From NCBI RefSeq assembly GCF_024643205.1, contig NZ_JAMKQJ010000018.1, positions 45,436 through 109,435 of the forward strand: a stretch of DNA of 64,000 nt, given 5' to 3'. The stretch comes from Parapedobacter tibetensis. GTDB lineage: Bacteria > Bacteroidota > Bacteroidia > Sphingobacteriales > Sphingobacteriaceae. The translations under genes and the position numbers were made by a program. Position 1 is the first letter of the stretch, and every line of letters begins with the position of its first letter. Positions 8,143 through 17,763 of the stretch are shown one piece after another. Under the pieces are notes generated by a model. The model did not search any database. It saw nothing but the letters and a program-made list of their open reading frames with translations, and was not told the DNA's origin.

Positions 8143-9645
8143 TCAATCCCCAAACCCGTAAGCGCTTACTTCCGCTAGACCAGGTTGTGGCTGCGTGTCA
8201 TGGCCGGATACCGGCTCCAACTTGAAATAACGGAATTGCTTTTGTTGCTGCAAATCCACATATTGCCGCAAACGATTAATGTTATTCAATTCGAACACAC
8301 CTAAACTTTCCCATGTTTCATTATCATTGCCCACAAAAATTTCCAGCTCCTTCACTTTACGGTCGCCATTTTTCTGGGAAACAATAAAGCCATCGACTTT
8401 CCTTACTTCACCCATATCTACTGTAATCCAATGATCGGGATAATTTGTCGGGTCTGAAGAATAGCGGGTAATCCAATACGTGGTTAAATCATTATCGATC
8501 AAGCGGATAGCCAGGCGACTATTGTTGATTTCCTCCGAGCTGAATCCGGCGATCGACCAATCGTCCTTCGGATAGATCAGCCGGATGGTTTCGCCGGACG
8601 GCCGCTTTTGTGCGGTTTCGATGGGTACAGGCTCCCCGAAATTGGGTGTTCCATCGGTATTCCATGTAAACCGCTGGATACGGGGGTTGCGGCTGCCACC
8701 ACCTGGGTTGGTGCGCGCATGGTAAATGATCCAGTCTTCCGTGCCGTCCGGCGATTTGAAGAATCCGTTATGCCCTGGTCCGTAGGCATTGCTCTCCGCT
8801 TTCATTGAAAAAACGGGTTCCGGCTTTTTTGTCCAATCGGCCGGACTCATGGGATCTCCATCTTCCTGAAGTGTCAACAAACCGAGGCAATAGCCATCCA
8901 CCCAATAACCGCTACCTGAATAAACCACAAATACGCTCCCTTGAGGATTAATCAGTACCTGTGGGCCTTCGTTAATCGGATTCCCGTTTTTTTCCCAATC
9001 GTAGGTGGGCGAAGCGATGATCACTTTTTCACTGGAGATGGTCCACGGATTGCTCATTTCCGCAATATAGATATGCTGTGGCGGCGCTCCCGCATTGCCC
9101 CCCGACCACAACATGTACAATTGCCCATTGTGCCGAAATACCGTACCGTCGATTGCCCATTGGTCTGATGCGTCGGCTACTTTTCCCTTCAGCTCCCAAT
9201 TACCTTCCACCGGGTTGGGCGAGGTATTCTCGACCACATACATGCGGTGGTTGGCGTTTTGCCCATTGTCGGCAGCAAAATAAAAATACCATTTACCGTC
9301 AATCTCATGGAGTTCGGGTGCCCATAGATTCCTCGAATAGGGCATTCCAGTGGGCGGAATCCATACCTCGTGCCTACGTGCCGAAGCGAGTTCTGATAAA
9401 TTCTCGGTCTCCAAGATCACCAACCTACCACCGTGTGTATACGTGTAGTAATAGGTTCCGTTTTTCTGGGTCACCCATGGATCCGGGCCACCAGGCAAAA
9501 TCGGGTTTGTAAATGTACTGTCTACAATAAGTCCTGACAGATCTTCCTGTGGTTCCGGATTATCCGTCCAGCCGGGCAATTTCTCGCATGCGCTCCACAG
9601 TATTGCACAACCGAGTGCACATACATTAAAAATCAATCGTTTCAT
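8143..9645 (-). CDS. GH43-family glycosidase lipoprotein with C-terminal discoidin (F5/8C) domain
   Basis: A 500-residue surface or periplasmic lipoprotein (lipobox ending at Cys20, LWSAC). Residues 45-360 form a GH43 five-bladed propeller with the expected acidic triad: Asp55 in PGGPDPWV (base), Asp in QWAIDGTVF (pKa modulator) and Glu in NEGPQVL (acid). Family members include arabinan endo- and exo-arabinosidases and beta-xylosidases; the exact specificity cannot be read from sequence. Residues about 365-500 are a discoidin-like carbohydrate-binding domain closely similar to the C-terminus of the next gene upstream in the operon. It is the last gene of locus 1 and its only evident glycoside hydrolase. 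Confidence 0.9.
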   Translation of the reverse strand: MKRLIFNVCALGCAILWSACEKLPGWTDNPEPQEDLSGLIVDSTFTNPILPGGPDPWVTQKNGTYYYTYTHGGRLVILETENLSELASARRHEVWIPPTGMPYSRNLWAPELHEIDGKWYFYFAADNGQNANHRMYVVENTSPNPVEGNWELKGKVADASDQWAIDGTVFRHNGQLYMLWSGGNAGAPPQHIYIAEMSNPWTISSEKVIIASPTYDWEKNGNPINEGPQVLINPQGSVFVVYSGSGYWVDGYCLGLLTLQEDGDPMSPADWTKKPEPVFSMKAESNAYGPGHNGFFKSPDGTEDWIIYHARTNPGGGSRNPRIQRFTWNTDGTPNFGEPVPIETAQKRPSGETIRLIYPKDDWSIAGFSSEEINNSRLAIRLIDNDLTTYWITRYSSDPTNYPDHWITVDMGEVRKVDGFIVSQKNGDRKVKELEIFVGNDNETWESLGVFELNNINRLRQYVDLQQQKQFRYFKLEPVSGHDTQPQPGLAEVSAYGFGD

Positions 9646-9711
9646 AGCATATTTGTTTTTAAAGGTTTGACAGATGATGTACTTGTGCTGAATGGAATAC
9701 TATTCCAACTT

Positions 9712-10863
9712 TCAATAATAATATGTGCCCGCTTCCGCTAGACCGGGCTGCTGTTGAGCGTCATGACCTGAAACGGGCACCAGCTTGAAGTATCTGAACG
9801 ACTTCCGTTGTGGCAAGTCTATATGTTGGTTTTCGCGGTCGATATTGGCCAAGCTAAACAAACCTAAGTTTTCCCACGACTCGTTATCATCGCTGATGTG
9901 TACTTCCAATTCCCGGATCTTACGGTCGCCGTTTTTCTGGGCAAAGAAAAAGCCGTCCACGTCCAGTACTTCATCCATATCTACGGTGAGCCAATGGTCG
10001 GGATAAGTCGGGATCGGGCCGCTATCTCCGGACCAGTTAGCAATCCAGAAGGTCCCTGCATCGCCATCGAGGACTTTCTCCGCCAGCCGACCACCCCTTG
10101 TCTCCTCGGAACTGAAACCTGCGATTGACCATGTTTCTCTAGGGTGAGTTGTTCGCTCAGTGACGATATAGTCCACTGGATCGATGGTTTGATTGGCCGC
10201 ATAAAATGTGTCTATTGCCAATGAAGTTGGTTTATAGCGCGTGCGAAAGTTAAACTGGGTCTCCGCTTTAAACTGCGGAAGTAAGGTTTGGTTGAGCGCG
10301 GGGCCGGTAACGACGTGCGCGGAGTCTCCTGCACCTGTCTGGTAAGAAACAACGGTACCCAACAAGGTCGAATCAGCTGATTCCGGAAACCAATTAATGA
10401 TAAGGTCTTCCCCATCTTTTCTCACGTTATCGATAATCCGATTGTTGAGGTTGTCGCTGTAGCTTTGGCCATACACCCGGCCAAATATCTCGGAACGCAT
10501 GGATTGGTTTCCCTGATTATCAAAGGTACGGACCTCAAACGTATAGATGCCCTCGGCAATTTCTGGAATGACCACCTCCTTGTAACCGGCAATCTCATTT
10601 GGAGCAATGTCTGTCTCAAAAACACCCTCCGCCCCCCAGGTGACACGCATTTTCGCGATCCGAGAATCCGTGCTGATGAGGGATCGAATAGCCGCTCGGT
10701 TATTGCCAGGCTTGAACAGCAACGAATCTACCCGGCCGGGGTAAACTTTTTCGGCGTTTTCCAGGTAATCTCGGTAGTGATAGTCAATCGGAGTACATTG
10801 CGCGAGCAACAGGGCCATGGTGAGCAGCACCCCTGCTTGTATATTTATCCTTCTCAATTTCAT
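9712..10863 (-). CDS. DUF4998 domain lipoprotein with discoidin domain
   Basis: A 383-residue lipoprotein (LLLAQC lipobox). The N-terminal part (DYLENAEKVYPGRVDSL, TDSRIAKMRVTWG, GIYTFEVRTFDNQGNQS) matches DUF4998, which occurs in SusC/SusD loci. Residues about 245-383 are an F5/8C-type domain with YPDHWLTVDM and SFRYFKLVPVSGHDA, nearly parallel to the GH43 protein's C-terminus. It probably acts as a surface glycan-binding protein in place of SusE/F. The operon lies between the DUF5000-like gene and GH43. Confidence 0.85.
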   Translation of the reverse strand: MKLRRINIQAGVLLTMALLLAQCTPIDYHYRDYLENAEKVYPGRVDSLLFKPGNNRAAIRSLISTDSRIAKMRVTWGAEGVFETDIAPNEIAGYKEVVIPEIAEGIYTFEVRTFDNQGNQSMRSEIFGRVYGQSYSDNLNNRIIDNVRKDGEDLIINWFPESADSTLLGTVVSYQTGAGDSAHVVTGPALNQTLLPQFKAETQFNFRTRYKPTSLAIDTFYAANQTIDPVDYIVTERTTHPRETWSIAGFSSEETRGGRLAEKVLDGDAGTFWIANWSGDSGPIPTYPDHWLTVDMDEVLDVDGFFFAQKNGDRKIRELEVHISDDNESWENLGLFSLANIDRENQHIDLPQRKSFRYFKLVPVSGHDAQQQPGLAEAGTYYY

Positions 10864-10914
10864 GTTGTATATAGATTTAAAGATCGTAGTAAAAACTAAC
10901 CTAGCTGTATTAGG

Positions 10915-12117
10915 CTATTCCGCCCGGCCAAAAAAAGTGAGTTCGCCCATAGATACATCCGAATTGCCACCCCAGGTATCTGTTGTTTTCCATCGCCAAT
11001 AACGGTAGGCTTCTTCCTGGTATTCTACTTCAAATTCTTCCCCGGCACGCGCATAGTTGAAATCATCGGTTGTTTGCTCGCCCAGCGGCAATCCGGAAGG
11101 TTTTATCGACGTGTAGGTTCCCACCTGTGTCCAGGATTCCCAGCTGCCGTCTGGATTGGGTGCATTCGAACCCCACAATTCAAAAACTTTAGGGTGATTG
11201 AATTGATATTCGTGGTTTAACCGGGAATACATCAGGAAGCGGCTCAGATTTGCAGCTACACCCATATCGAAGGTGAAATGCTGAGGTATCCCAGTGCCTG
11301 GAGCTGTGTGGAAAATGGTGCTGGATACCCAATCGGCACCATCCCAAAGTACTTGCGTAGAATAGAAATTGGAGTGCTTGACGTGGGTATCTGTAGGCAA
11401 ATTGTACTGTCTGAATAGCGACTTGTCCATCATTATTTCGAAAACGGGGACAAAAGGCCGGATTAAGGTGTCCGATCGGTTGTTCCAACGGTCTGTTACA
11501 AAAATGCCGAATTCCCGTTCAACCGCAGGAAAGCCCCGTATACTGAACCCTCCAGAGGAAAGCTTGGTGTAAAAGTCCCGCGCCGTTTCCCATTCACCCA
11601 GGTCATTTTTTGCCAGCACATGGATAACGAGCGGAGCTTCTGCCATATTTTCGAAACGGACTTGGATGCCACCAAAGGTGGCGTTTAGATTACCCTCCCC
11701 GGCCAGTGTTTCGAGTGTTTGCAGGTAGGGCGGTGTCAACGCCGTAATCGTGATGCTTTTGGCAGCCGATTCGACTTCACCGACACCTACTGCGATGAGG
11801 TCGACTTGATAATCGCCAGCTGCAGCAAATCCGTCTACGGTAATCGAATTTTTGTAAATGGAAGATTTACTCTCACGGACACGACCATCAGCCATCGTAT
11901 AAACCGCTTTGATGTATCGGAGGTCGCTACTGGCCGGCAGTTCATAGCTAATGATGGCACCACCAGCGATGCTCTCTGCTTCATACGTAGTAATGGGATT
12001 AGGCGTTTCTCCTTGCCGAGAAGGGGCAGGCTCTAGACCCTCTGCGCAACTAAACAGGAGGAGGCAAATCCAGCCCCAACTGATCAGGCGTGTTGTATAG
12101 TTTGATAACGTGTGCAT
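10915..12117 (-). CDS. DUF4959/DUF5000-type surface lipoprotein
   Basis: A 400-residue lipoprotein (LLLFSCAEG lipobox). The order is an N-terminal DUF4959-like beta-sandwich (GGAIISYELPASSDLRYIKA), a middle Ig-like segment (VRFENMAEAPLVIHVLAKN) and a C-terminal discoidin-like DUF5000 (FTFDMGVAANLSRFLMYSR, ELWGSNAPNPDGSWESW, YRYWRWKTTDTWGG). Such proteins regularly follow susD in Bacteroidota loci and are taken to bind glycan at the cell surface. The position, 39 bp after susD, fits this role. Confidence 0.85.
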   Translation of the reverse strand: MHTLSNYTTRLISWGWICLLLFSCAEGLEPAPSRQGETPNPITTYEAESIAGGAIISYELPASSDLRYIKAVYTMADGRVRESKSSIYKNSITVDGFAAAGDYQVDLIAVGVGEVESAAKSITITALTPPYLQTLETLAGEGNLNATFGGIQVRFENMAEAPLVIHVLAKNDLGEWETARDFYTKLSSGGFSIRGFPAVEREFGIFVTDRWNNRSDTLIRPFVPVFEIMMDKSLFRQYNLPTDTHVKHSNFYSTQVLWDGADWVSSTIFHTAPGTGIPQHFTFDMGVAANLSRFLMYSRLNHEYQFNHPKVFELWGSNAPNPDGSWESWTQVGTYTSIKPSGLPLGEQTTDDFNYARAGEEFEVEYQEEAYRYWRWKTTDTWGGNSDVSMGELTFFGRAE

Positions 12118-12156
12118 ATCGATAATGTATGTTTTAAGTGATAATTATGTTTTTCT

Positions 12157-14094
12157 CTACCATAATGGAGATTGTAACAGCTTATCATTTCTCCGCAATT
12201 CATTGATACTGATCGGCCAGAAATAGTCCCGTTGTGTAAATGTCCGATTGTACATGACGACACGGCGGTAGTAAGTTTGTGGCGAATTTTGACGGTAATC
12301 CCAACCGAAGATAGGTGTATTTAACTCGTCTTGCGCTGTTTTCCATCGCCTTAGATCCCAAAAACGTTGGGATTCAAACGCCAACTCAATGGCACGTTCT
12401 TGGTGGATAATTTGTCGTAAACCTTCTTTGGTATTGGGTTTATTGGGATTTCTAGCGTGCTCGTTCCACGATTCTACCACTCCATCTAGTCCGCTTCGTT
12501 CTCGGATCAAATCCAGGTAATCAAAGACCTCATCACCGGGCCCGTTAATTTCGTTGAGGGCTTCCGCATAGAGGAGGTACAAATTGCCCAAGCGCATCAT
12601 GGTGAACGGATAAGCATAGTTGGTAAATACGTTGTTTTCACCAATCACATTAAAGTAGCTCACCAATTTCTTGGGGGTATAGCCCGTACCGGAATATCGG
12701 GTAGGGGAATTCGTCGCCGCAGCATTGCCGCCGGGTCTGGCATTAATGGAAAAAGCAAGTTTGTCATCGGTATGGCTGCTCATGTAGTACCGTCCGCCAT
12801 CAAAGGAAAGCGATCCGTAGAAGCGGTCTTCTCGGTCAAAATGTAGGCCCACCGTGGTATAACCTGGGATCAGATCGTATTCGTAAGGCGACGCACCTAA
12901 AGGCACCTCGCGCAAGTCGAAACGTTTCGCGTAATCCCAGTCGTAGTCTTCTTCTATCGGAACACCGTTCTTGCTGTAAAATTTCATCGCCATGTTGAGC
13001 GTGGGTGCCATAAAACCGCCCAAAGACTGGTTTGTGATTCGTGCCGGGTCTGCACTTCGCGGCGTAAACGCCCAGCCTTGTTCTGGTTGGTGAGCCCTGC
13101 TTCTGTTGTTAACCCAGATGGACTCGGGGTTATTCTGCCGTTCGGTAACGGCCTGCCGCAGGCTCATTTGATTGATGGTGCTTTGCTGTGGCTGGATGAG
13201 CATATTGGTAGGCGGAACCCATTTATACAGCGATCTGCCCGCCGCATGGGCTACCTCGATGGCTTCCCGACAGGCGTCAGCGGCTAACTGCCATTTTTCC
13301 ACGCTGTGGGTGTCGTTGAACAAGGGTTGTCCCACGGCGTTTTGATAATTCGGGTAATCGGTATTGCCGTTGAATAAGGGGCTTGCCGCGGTCATCAGAA
13401 TTTCCGCTTTCATGGCCTTGGCCACCAGCTGGGTAATTCGCCCATTGTCCTGTACAGGTGTCAACACATCCGGGAGGAGGGCAGGCATGGCTGCGTCAAT
13501 CTTTCCGATGATATAGGCAAAGACATCGTCGATCGGTTGCCGCTCATAATGCACATTTTCGGGGTCTTCAAAGGTTGGAATGTTTGTGTCCACAATGGGG
13601 ATAGGCCCATAAACGCGCAACAGGTAATAATGATAATAGGCTTTGAGAAATTCCACTTCGGCTGTCCACTGGTCTTTTTCCATTTGATCCATGTCCGGTA
13701 CACTTTGAATATTCTCCAGGAAGATATTGCATTCGCGAATGCCCCGCCATAAGGGAGTTCCGCCCGCATTACCATCCCAATAATTAAGTAAAGGACTGTT
13801 GGAGTTTTGTCCGCCCATGGCAAGGTACCAATTGGGATAAGCAGATTGGGAGTAATTCGTGGTCGAGTTCAGCCAAAACTCATCCCCTCCCAATAAGGCC
13901 GGATTGCTGGTTAAACTGAAACCACCGGGAATCCAACTGTAGCAGGTGAATAAGAAGCGCTCCGCCATCGTTTTCATCGAAAAAGCCTGTTTGAGTTCCG
14001 CGACATTATCGGGTACGATATCCATGTATTTATTGCAGCTGCCGATGGATAACATGCCGAATAAAACCACTATTTTTATAATCTTAGTTGCCAT
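12157..14094 (-). CDS. SusD/RagB-family nutrient-binding outer-membrane lipoprotein
   Basis: A 645-residue lipoprotein (GSCNKYMDIVPDN after a short signal) that forms the lid of the SusC transporter and captures oligosaccharide. Typical SusD features are the N-terminal TPR region (WRGIRECNIFLENIQSV, EVEFLKAYYHYYLLRVYGPI) and the C-terminal block (MMRLGNLYLLYAEALNEING, ERAIELAFESQRFWDLRRWK). It lies 33 bp after susC on the same strand, the standard tandem arrangement. The substrate is not predictable from this protein alone. Confidence 0.95.
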   Translation of the reverse strand: MATKIIKIVVLFGMLSIGSCNKYMDIVPDNVAELKQAFSMKTMAERFLFTCYSWIPGGFSLTSNPALLGGDEFWLNSTTNYSQSAYPNWYLAMGGQNSNSPLLNYWDGNAGGTPLWRGIRECNIFLENIQSVPDMDQMEKDQWTAEVEFLKAYYHYYLLRVYGPIPIVDTNIPTFEDPENVHYERQPIDDVFAYIIGKIDAAMPALLPDVLTPVQDNGRITQLVAKAMKAEILMTAASPLFNGNTDYPNYQNAVGQPLFNDTHSVEKWQLAADACREAIEVAHAAGRSLYKWVPPTNMLIQPQQSTINQMSLRQAVTERQNNPESIWVNNRSRAHQPEQGWAFTPRSADPARITNQSLGGFMAPTLNMAMKFYSKNGVPIEEDYDWDYAKRFDLREVPLGASPYEYDLIPGYTTVGLHFDREDRFYGSLSFDGGRYYMSSHTDDKLAFSINARPGGNAAATNSPTRYSGTGYTPKKLVSYFNVIGENNVFTNYAYPFTMMRLGNLYLLYAEALNEINGPGDEVFDYLDLIRERSGLDGVVESWNEHARNPNKPNTKEGLRQIIHQERAIELAFESQRFWDLRRWKTAQDELNTPIFGWDYRQNSPQTYYRRVVMYNRTFTQRDYFWPISINELRRNDKLLQSPLW

Positions 14095-14127
14095 TTGAAT
14101 AGTATTTATTATTGATTACCTTCTGCC

Positions 14128-17100
14128 TTATAAGGTCATTAATATACCGAGATTGAATACACGCTGCAAGGGATACCGCAATCCAGAGCCTCCCATCTCG
14201 GGATCCCACAAATCGAATGCGCTAATATTAAAGAGATTGTTGCCACTGGCGTATATCCGAAACCGGTCGATCTTGTATCTGCGTGTAAAGTCGGAATCTA
14301 GTGTATATGCGATCTCCGCTTGTTTTAGACGGAGAAAAGCCCCGTCGCGCATCCAATAGGTACTGGTTTGTGTATTGTTAGGAAGGGGATTCTGACTGAG
14401 GCGGGGCCATAAGGCGTAGATATTCCGATTGTCTTCAGACCAGTGGCTATCGGCCCAGGGTTGTAGCACCGCATTTGGCGCACCCATGCTGCCAAAGGGA
14501 GCGGACCCACTATTATTAGGATCATTGGGATCCCACGACAAAGGATTTATATGCATCGATGTGCGTGCCATCCCACTAAAGAAGAACGAGCAATCAAAGT
14601 TTTTGTAGCCGGTGGTCAGCCCAAATCCAAAATTGACCTGCGGTGTAGTAGGAAAGCCGATCGGCACGATATCGTTTGAATTGATCACACCGTCGCCATT
14701 GACGTCGAGGTATTTGATATCGCCACCCATCACCATTTGTCCGAAAGACTGCTGCGGACTATTGAATACCTCTTCGTCGTCAATAAACAAGCGCTCGGCA
14801 ATGTATCCGCGGCGTTGATTCGCATCCAGTCCTATACGGCTCAGGTAGTCATGGTCGTAATTTGGTTCTTCATAGTAGAGGTATTTACCTCTGGCAAAAG
14901 TAAAGGTTCCCCTTCCCTGAAACCACAAATTTTGGTTGACACTCTGCATATAGGTTAACTCGGCGTCAAAGCCTTCACTTTGGTACTTTCCAAGGTTCGC
15001 AAGCACTTGTGCTGAGAGACCCATCGTGGAGGGTAGCGAAGCGCGCGGTTGTACGACGTTACTTCGTACCTGTCGAAAAATATCCCCTGTAAAACCGAAC
15101 TTGCCGTTGAATAGACCTAAATCTATACCGAGATTGGTCTGTCTTGATATTTCCCAAGTGACATAAGGATTGGCATAACGATTTATGGAAACACCATTCC
15201 TGTCATACTGTTCATTTGGGGAAATCCCAAAAGTAAATCCACGACCACCGTTACTTAGGTTTACATTGGAAAGGTAGAAAAAGCGCTCGTCATTGATATT
15301 GTCGTTCCCGACTAATCCATGGGTCAATCGGAGCCGTGCCGTGCTGAAAATATCACGAACAGGTTCCATAAAACGCTCATTATGTATGGTCCAGGCAATC
15401 CCAGCAGAAGGAAAGAAACCCCAACGGTAATTTTTTGCGAAAACCTCCGAACCATTGTAGCCAAAAGTGAACTGTGCGTGGTAGCGGTTGTCATACACAT
15501 AGGTGAAGTTTCCGGAAAAACTGGCATTTCTGAACGGTAGGGTGGCGAGCAGAGAAGTCGTTCCGTCTCTCGGAAGGGTGATGCGGTTTCTGATCGTAGA
15601 AATCAGCATACCCGTTACGGAATGTTTATCCTGAAACGTACGAGAATAACTAAGCGCATTTTCCATATAGAAAAGCGACTCTTGGCCTCTTCCGTCTTCA
15701 CTATAATCTAAGTATTCAGTCCCGGTTAATGGATTAAGGGATAAGTAGGAATAGGAACCGGTATTGGGATCGACGGACCCCGGCATATAGTAAAACGGAT
15801 TGTACTGCCTGCGGTACTCCATATAGGCGCTACGCGAAGCGTTAGCCAATCCCCGGTATTTCAGCCCTTCGACCCATTGGGACAGGTCTTGGTGGAGTTC
15901 AATCTGTACCTGCATATTGCTTTGCGACCACTCCGAATAGCCTCGTACGATTTGGGCATAAGGATTAAGGTAGTTCGTACCACTTCCGTCATCGAAATTT
16001 CCAAAAAGTGGATGGCTAATGTACGATTGCTGTGGCCCGGGTTGGTATACGGGTTGGAACAACGCTGGGTTTGCACGCATGGCATTCCGGAAGGACGAAC
16101 TCCCTCCCTCTGGGGGCCCGCTGTAATTCCTGAAATTGGCCACCGCACGCACCATTAACTGGGTGGACTTGGTAACGTTTACGTTGATGTTGCTGCGCAG
16201 GTTATAGACCTTAAAATCCACATTATTATTAAAATTATTGATTGGATTGACACGGATAAGCCCATCATCCTGTGTGAGGTTGCCACTTACAAGATAGCTG
16301 GCTACCCGTCCGCCGCCTGAAATGCTCAGGTTATAATTCTGTGTACGGGTGTTGGGTTTGGTGACTTCATCAAGCCAATTTACCGCAGGGTATTTAATGG
16401 GATCGGCACCTGCTGCCGTCATGGCAATTTTTTCTTCGCTGTAAAGTGTGAGGGCAAGTGGATCTCTCGTGAGGACGGCTTCATTGTGCATTTTCATAAA
16501 GGTTACGGGATCCGCAATCTCCGGCATACGCGTTGGCGTTGATAGGCGCTGCTCAGCCCGGAAAGTGATTTTTGGAGGCCCGTCTTTACCTAATTTGGTC
16601 GTAACCAATATCACCCCGTTCGCTCCGCGGGATCCATACACAGCGGCTGCCGTTGCATCCCTTAGGATAGAGAAGCTGGCGATATCATCGACCGGGATTC
16701 GTGCCAAGTCATCCGAAGAAACTTCCATATTATCAATCAAAATCAATGGTCTACTGTTAACGCCGAACGTACCTACTCCACGGATGAAAAAGTCAGCATT
16801 GTCCAAACCGGGCTCGCCGCTACGCTGAAAGGATATCACTCCAGCCACCCGTCCTTGTAGTGCTCCAGTGAGGTTGCTGCTGGGAATCCGAAGTTCTTCC
16901 GGATTAATCGAAGACACCGAGCCAATAAGGTCCGTTTTTCGCTGGCGTTGTCCAAAGGCAGTCACAACCGTTTCTTCCATCAAATTCTCGGCTTCAACCA
17001 TAACGATATCAATGACCTCTCTCCCCGAGGTGTTCACTTCCTGGGTTTCGAAACCAACCAAACTAAAAACCAACACGGAGTTGGCCGGTACATTTAAAAT

Positions 17101-17634
17101 ATACCGTCCATTTAAATCTGTGGTCGTCCCTACGCTTGGCCTGCTTTTTACAAATACGGAGACGCCGGTCAAAATTTGTCCCGTAGAATCCTGTACAATC
17201 CCTCGTATTTGCTGGTCTTGGATAAATGTGCGCGTTGGCAGCCGCTGAGGAGCATGGAGGTCAGGCTGCGTTGGCCGACTTTTTACTACAATTGTTTTTT
17301 TGTTAATCGTGTAGGTAACAGGTTGGCCTCGGAAACACTGTTCAAGAATTTCTTCTAGTAAGACATCCTTGAAATCCGCGGTGATGGATGTCGTTTTTGT
17401 AAGGGTCAACGGGTTATATAAGACGTTGTATCCGCTGGCCTTTCTAACCGTCTGCAGCATCTCCTCAAACGAACTGTTTTCGAGATGCACGGTTATCCGT
17501 TGCCCAAAGGTAAATGCGTTGACATGTACGGTGCCAATAACGGTTAACAAGACAATGAGCTTCATAATCTTCAATAACATTATGGCATTACAAACGTTGA
17601 ATCTATTTTGTAATGCAGTATAGATTTTATACAT
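14128..17634 (-). CDS. SusC/RagA-family TonB-dependent transporter with STN signalling domain
   Basis: A 1168-residue outer-membrane transporter. After the signal region (to about residue 45) comes an STN secretin/TonB N-terminal domain (residues about 45-115), then a carboxypeptidase-regulatory-like domain (GIVQDSTGQILTGVSVFVKS), the plug (GSVSSINPEELRIPSSNLTG, followed by LILIDNMEVSSDDLARIPV and ATAAAVYGSRGANGVILVTT) and a 22-strand barrel. The STN domain implies signalling to the FecR protein encoded immediately upstream and so to the divergent ECF sigma factor. The TonB-box region (TVVTAFGQRQ) departs from the common VVVGYG form. Confidence 0.95.
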   Translation of the reverse strand: MYKIYTALQNRFNVCNAIMLLKIMKLIVLLTVIGTVHVNAFTFGQRITVHLENSSFEEMLQTVRKASGYNVLYNPLTLTKTTSITADFKDVLLEEILEQCFRGQPVTYTINKKTIVVKSRPTQPDLHAPQRLPTRTFIQDQQIRGIVQDSTGQILTGVSVFVKSRPSVGTTTDLNGRYILNVPANSVLVFSLVGFETQEVNTSGREVIDIVMVEAENLMEETVVTAFGQRQRKTDLIGSVSSINPEELRIPSSNLTGALQGRVAGVISFQRSGEPGLDNADFFIRGVGTFGVNSRPLILIDNMEVSSDDLARIPVDDIASFSILRDATAAAVYGSRGANGVILVTTKLGKDGPPKITFRAEQRLSTPTRMPEIADPVTFMKMHNEAVLTRDPLALTLYSEEKIAMTAAGADPIKYPAVNWLDEVTKPNTRTQNYNLSISGGGRVASYLVSGNLTQDDGLIRVNPINNFNNNVDFKVYNLRSNINVNVTKSTQLMVRAVANFRNYSGPPEGGSSSFRNAMRANPALFQPVYQPGPQQSYISHPLFGNFDDGSGTNYLNPYAQIVRGYSEWSQSNMQVQIELHQDLSQWVEGLKYRGLANASRSAYMEYRRQYNPFYYMPGSVDPNTGSYSYLSLNPLTGTEYLDYSEDGRGQESLFYMENALSYSRTFQDKHSVTGMLISTIRNRITLPRDGTTSLLATLPFRNASFSGNFTYVYDNRYHAQFTFGYNGSEVFAKNYRWGFFPSAGIAWTIHNERFMEPVRDIFSTARLRLTHGLVGNDNINDERFFYLSNVNLSNGGRGFTFGISPNEQYDRNGVSINRYANPYVTWEISRQTNLGIDLGLFNGKFGFTGDIFRQVRSNVVQPRASLPSTMGLSAQVLANLGKYQSEGFDAELTYMQSVNQNLWFQGRGTFTFARGKYLYYEEPNYDHDYLSRIGLDANQRRGYIAERLFIDDEEVFNSPQQSFGQMVMGGDIKYLDVNGDGVINSNDIVPIGFPTTPQVNFGFGLTTGYKNFDCSFFFSGMARTSMHINPLSWDPNDPNNSGSAPFGSMGAPNAVLQPWADSHWSEDNRNIYALWPRLSQNPLPNNTQTSTYWMRDGAFLRLKQAEIAYTLDSDFTRRYKIDRFRIYASGNNLFNISAFDLWDPEMGGSGLRYPLQRVFNLGILMTL

Positions 17635-17693
17635 TTGGTTTACTTGGTTTGTGGTAATTAATAATTGTGTAAGTGTCCTGTTGTTAATTATAT

Positions 17694-17750
17694 GGCCAAA
17701 GTATTTATGCCGGGGGCGGTTCGAGCGCTCCCGGTATTCTTTCCTTGGCC
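17694..17750 (-). terminator. Nested hairpin between fecR and susC of locus 1
   Basis: Outer arms GGCCAA/TTGGCC (17694-17699 and 17745-17750) enclose GCCGGG/CCCGGT (17709-17714 and 17730-17735). It lies downstream of fecR and upstream of susC, so it may limit read-through from the regulatory gene into the much more strongly expressed transport genes. There is no clean T tract, so termination is uncertain. Confidence 0.45.
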
Positions 17751-17763
17751 TAGCAAGTATGCA

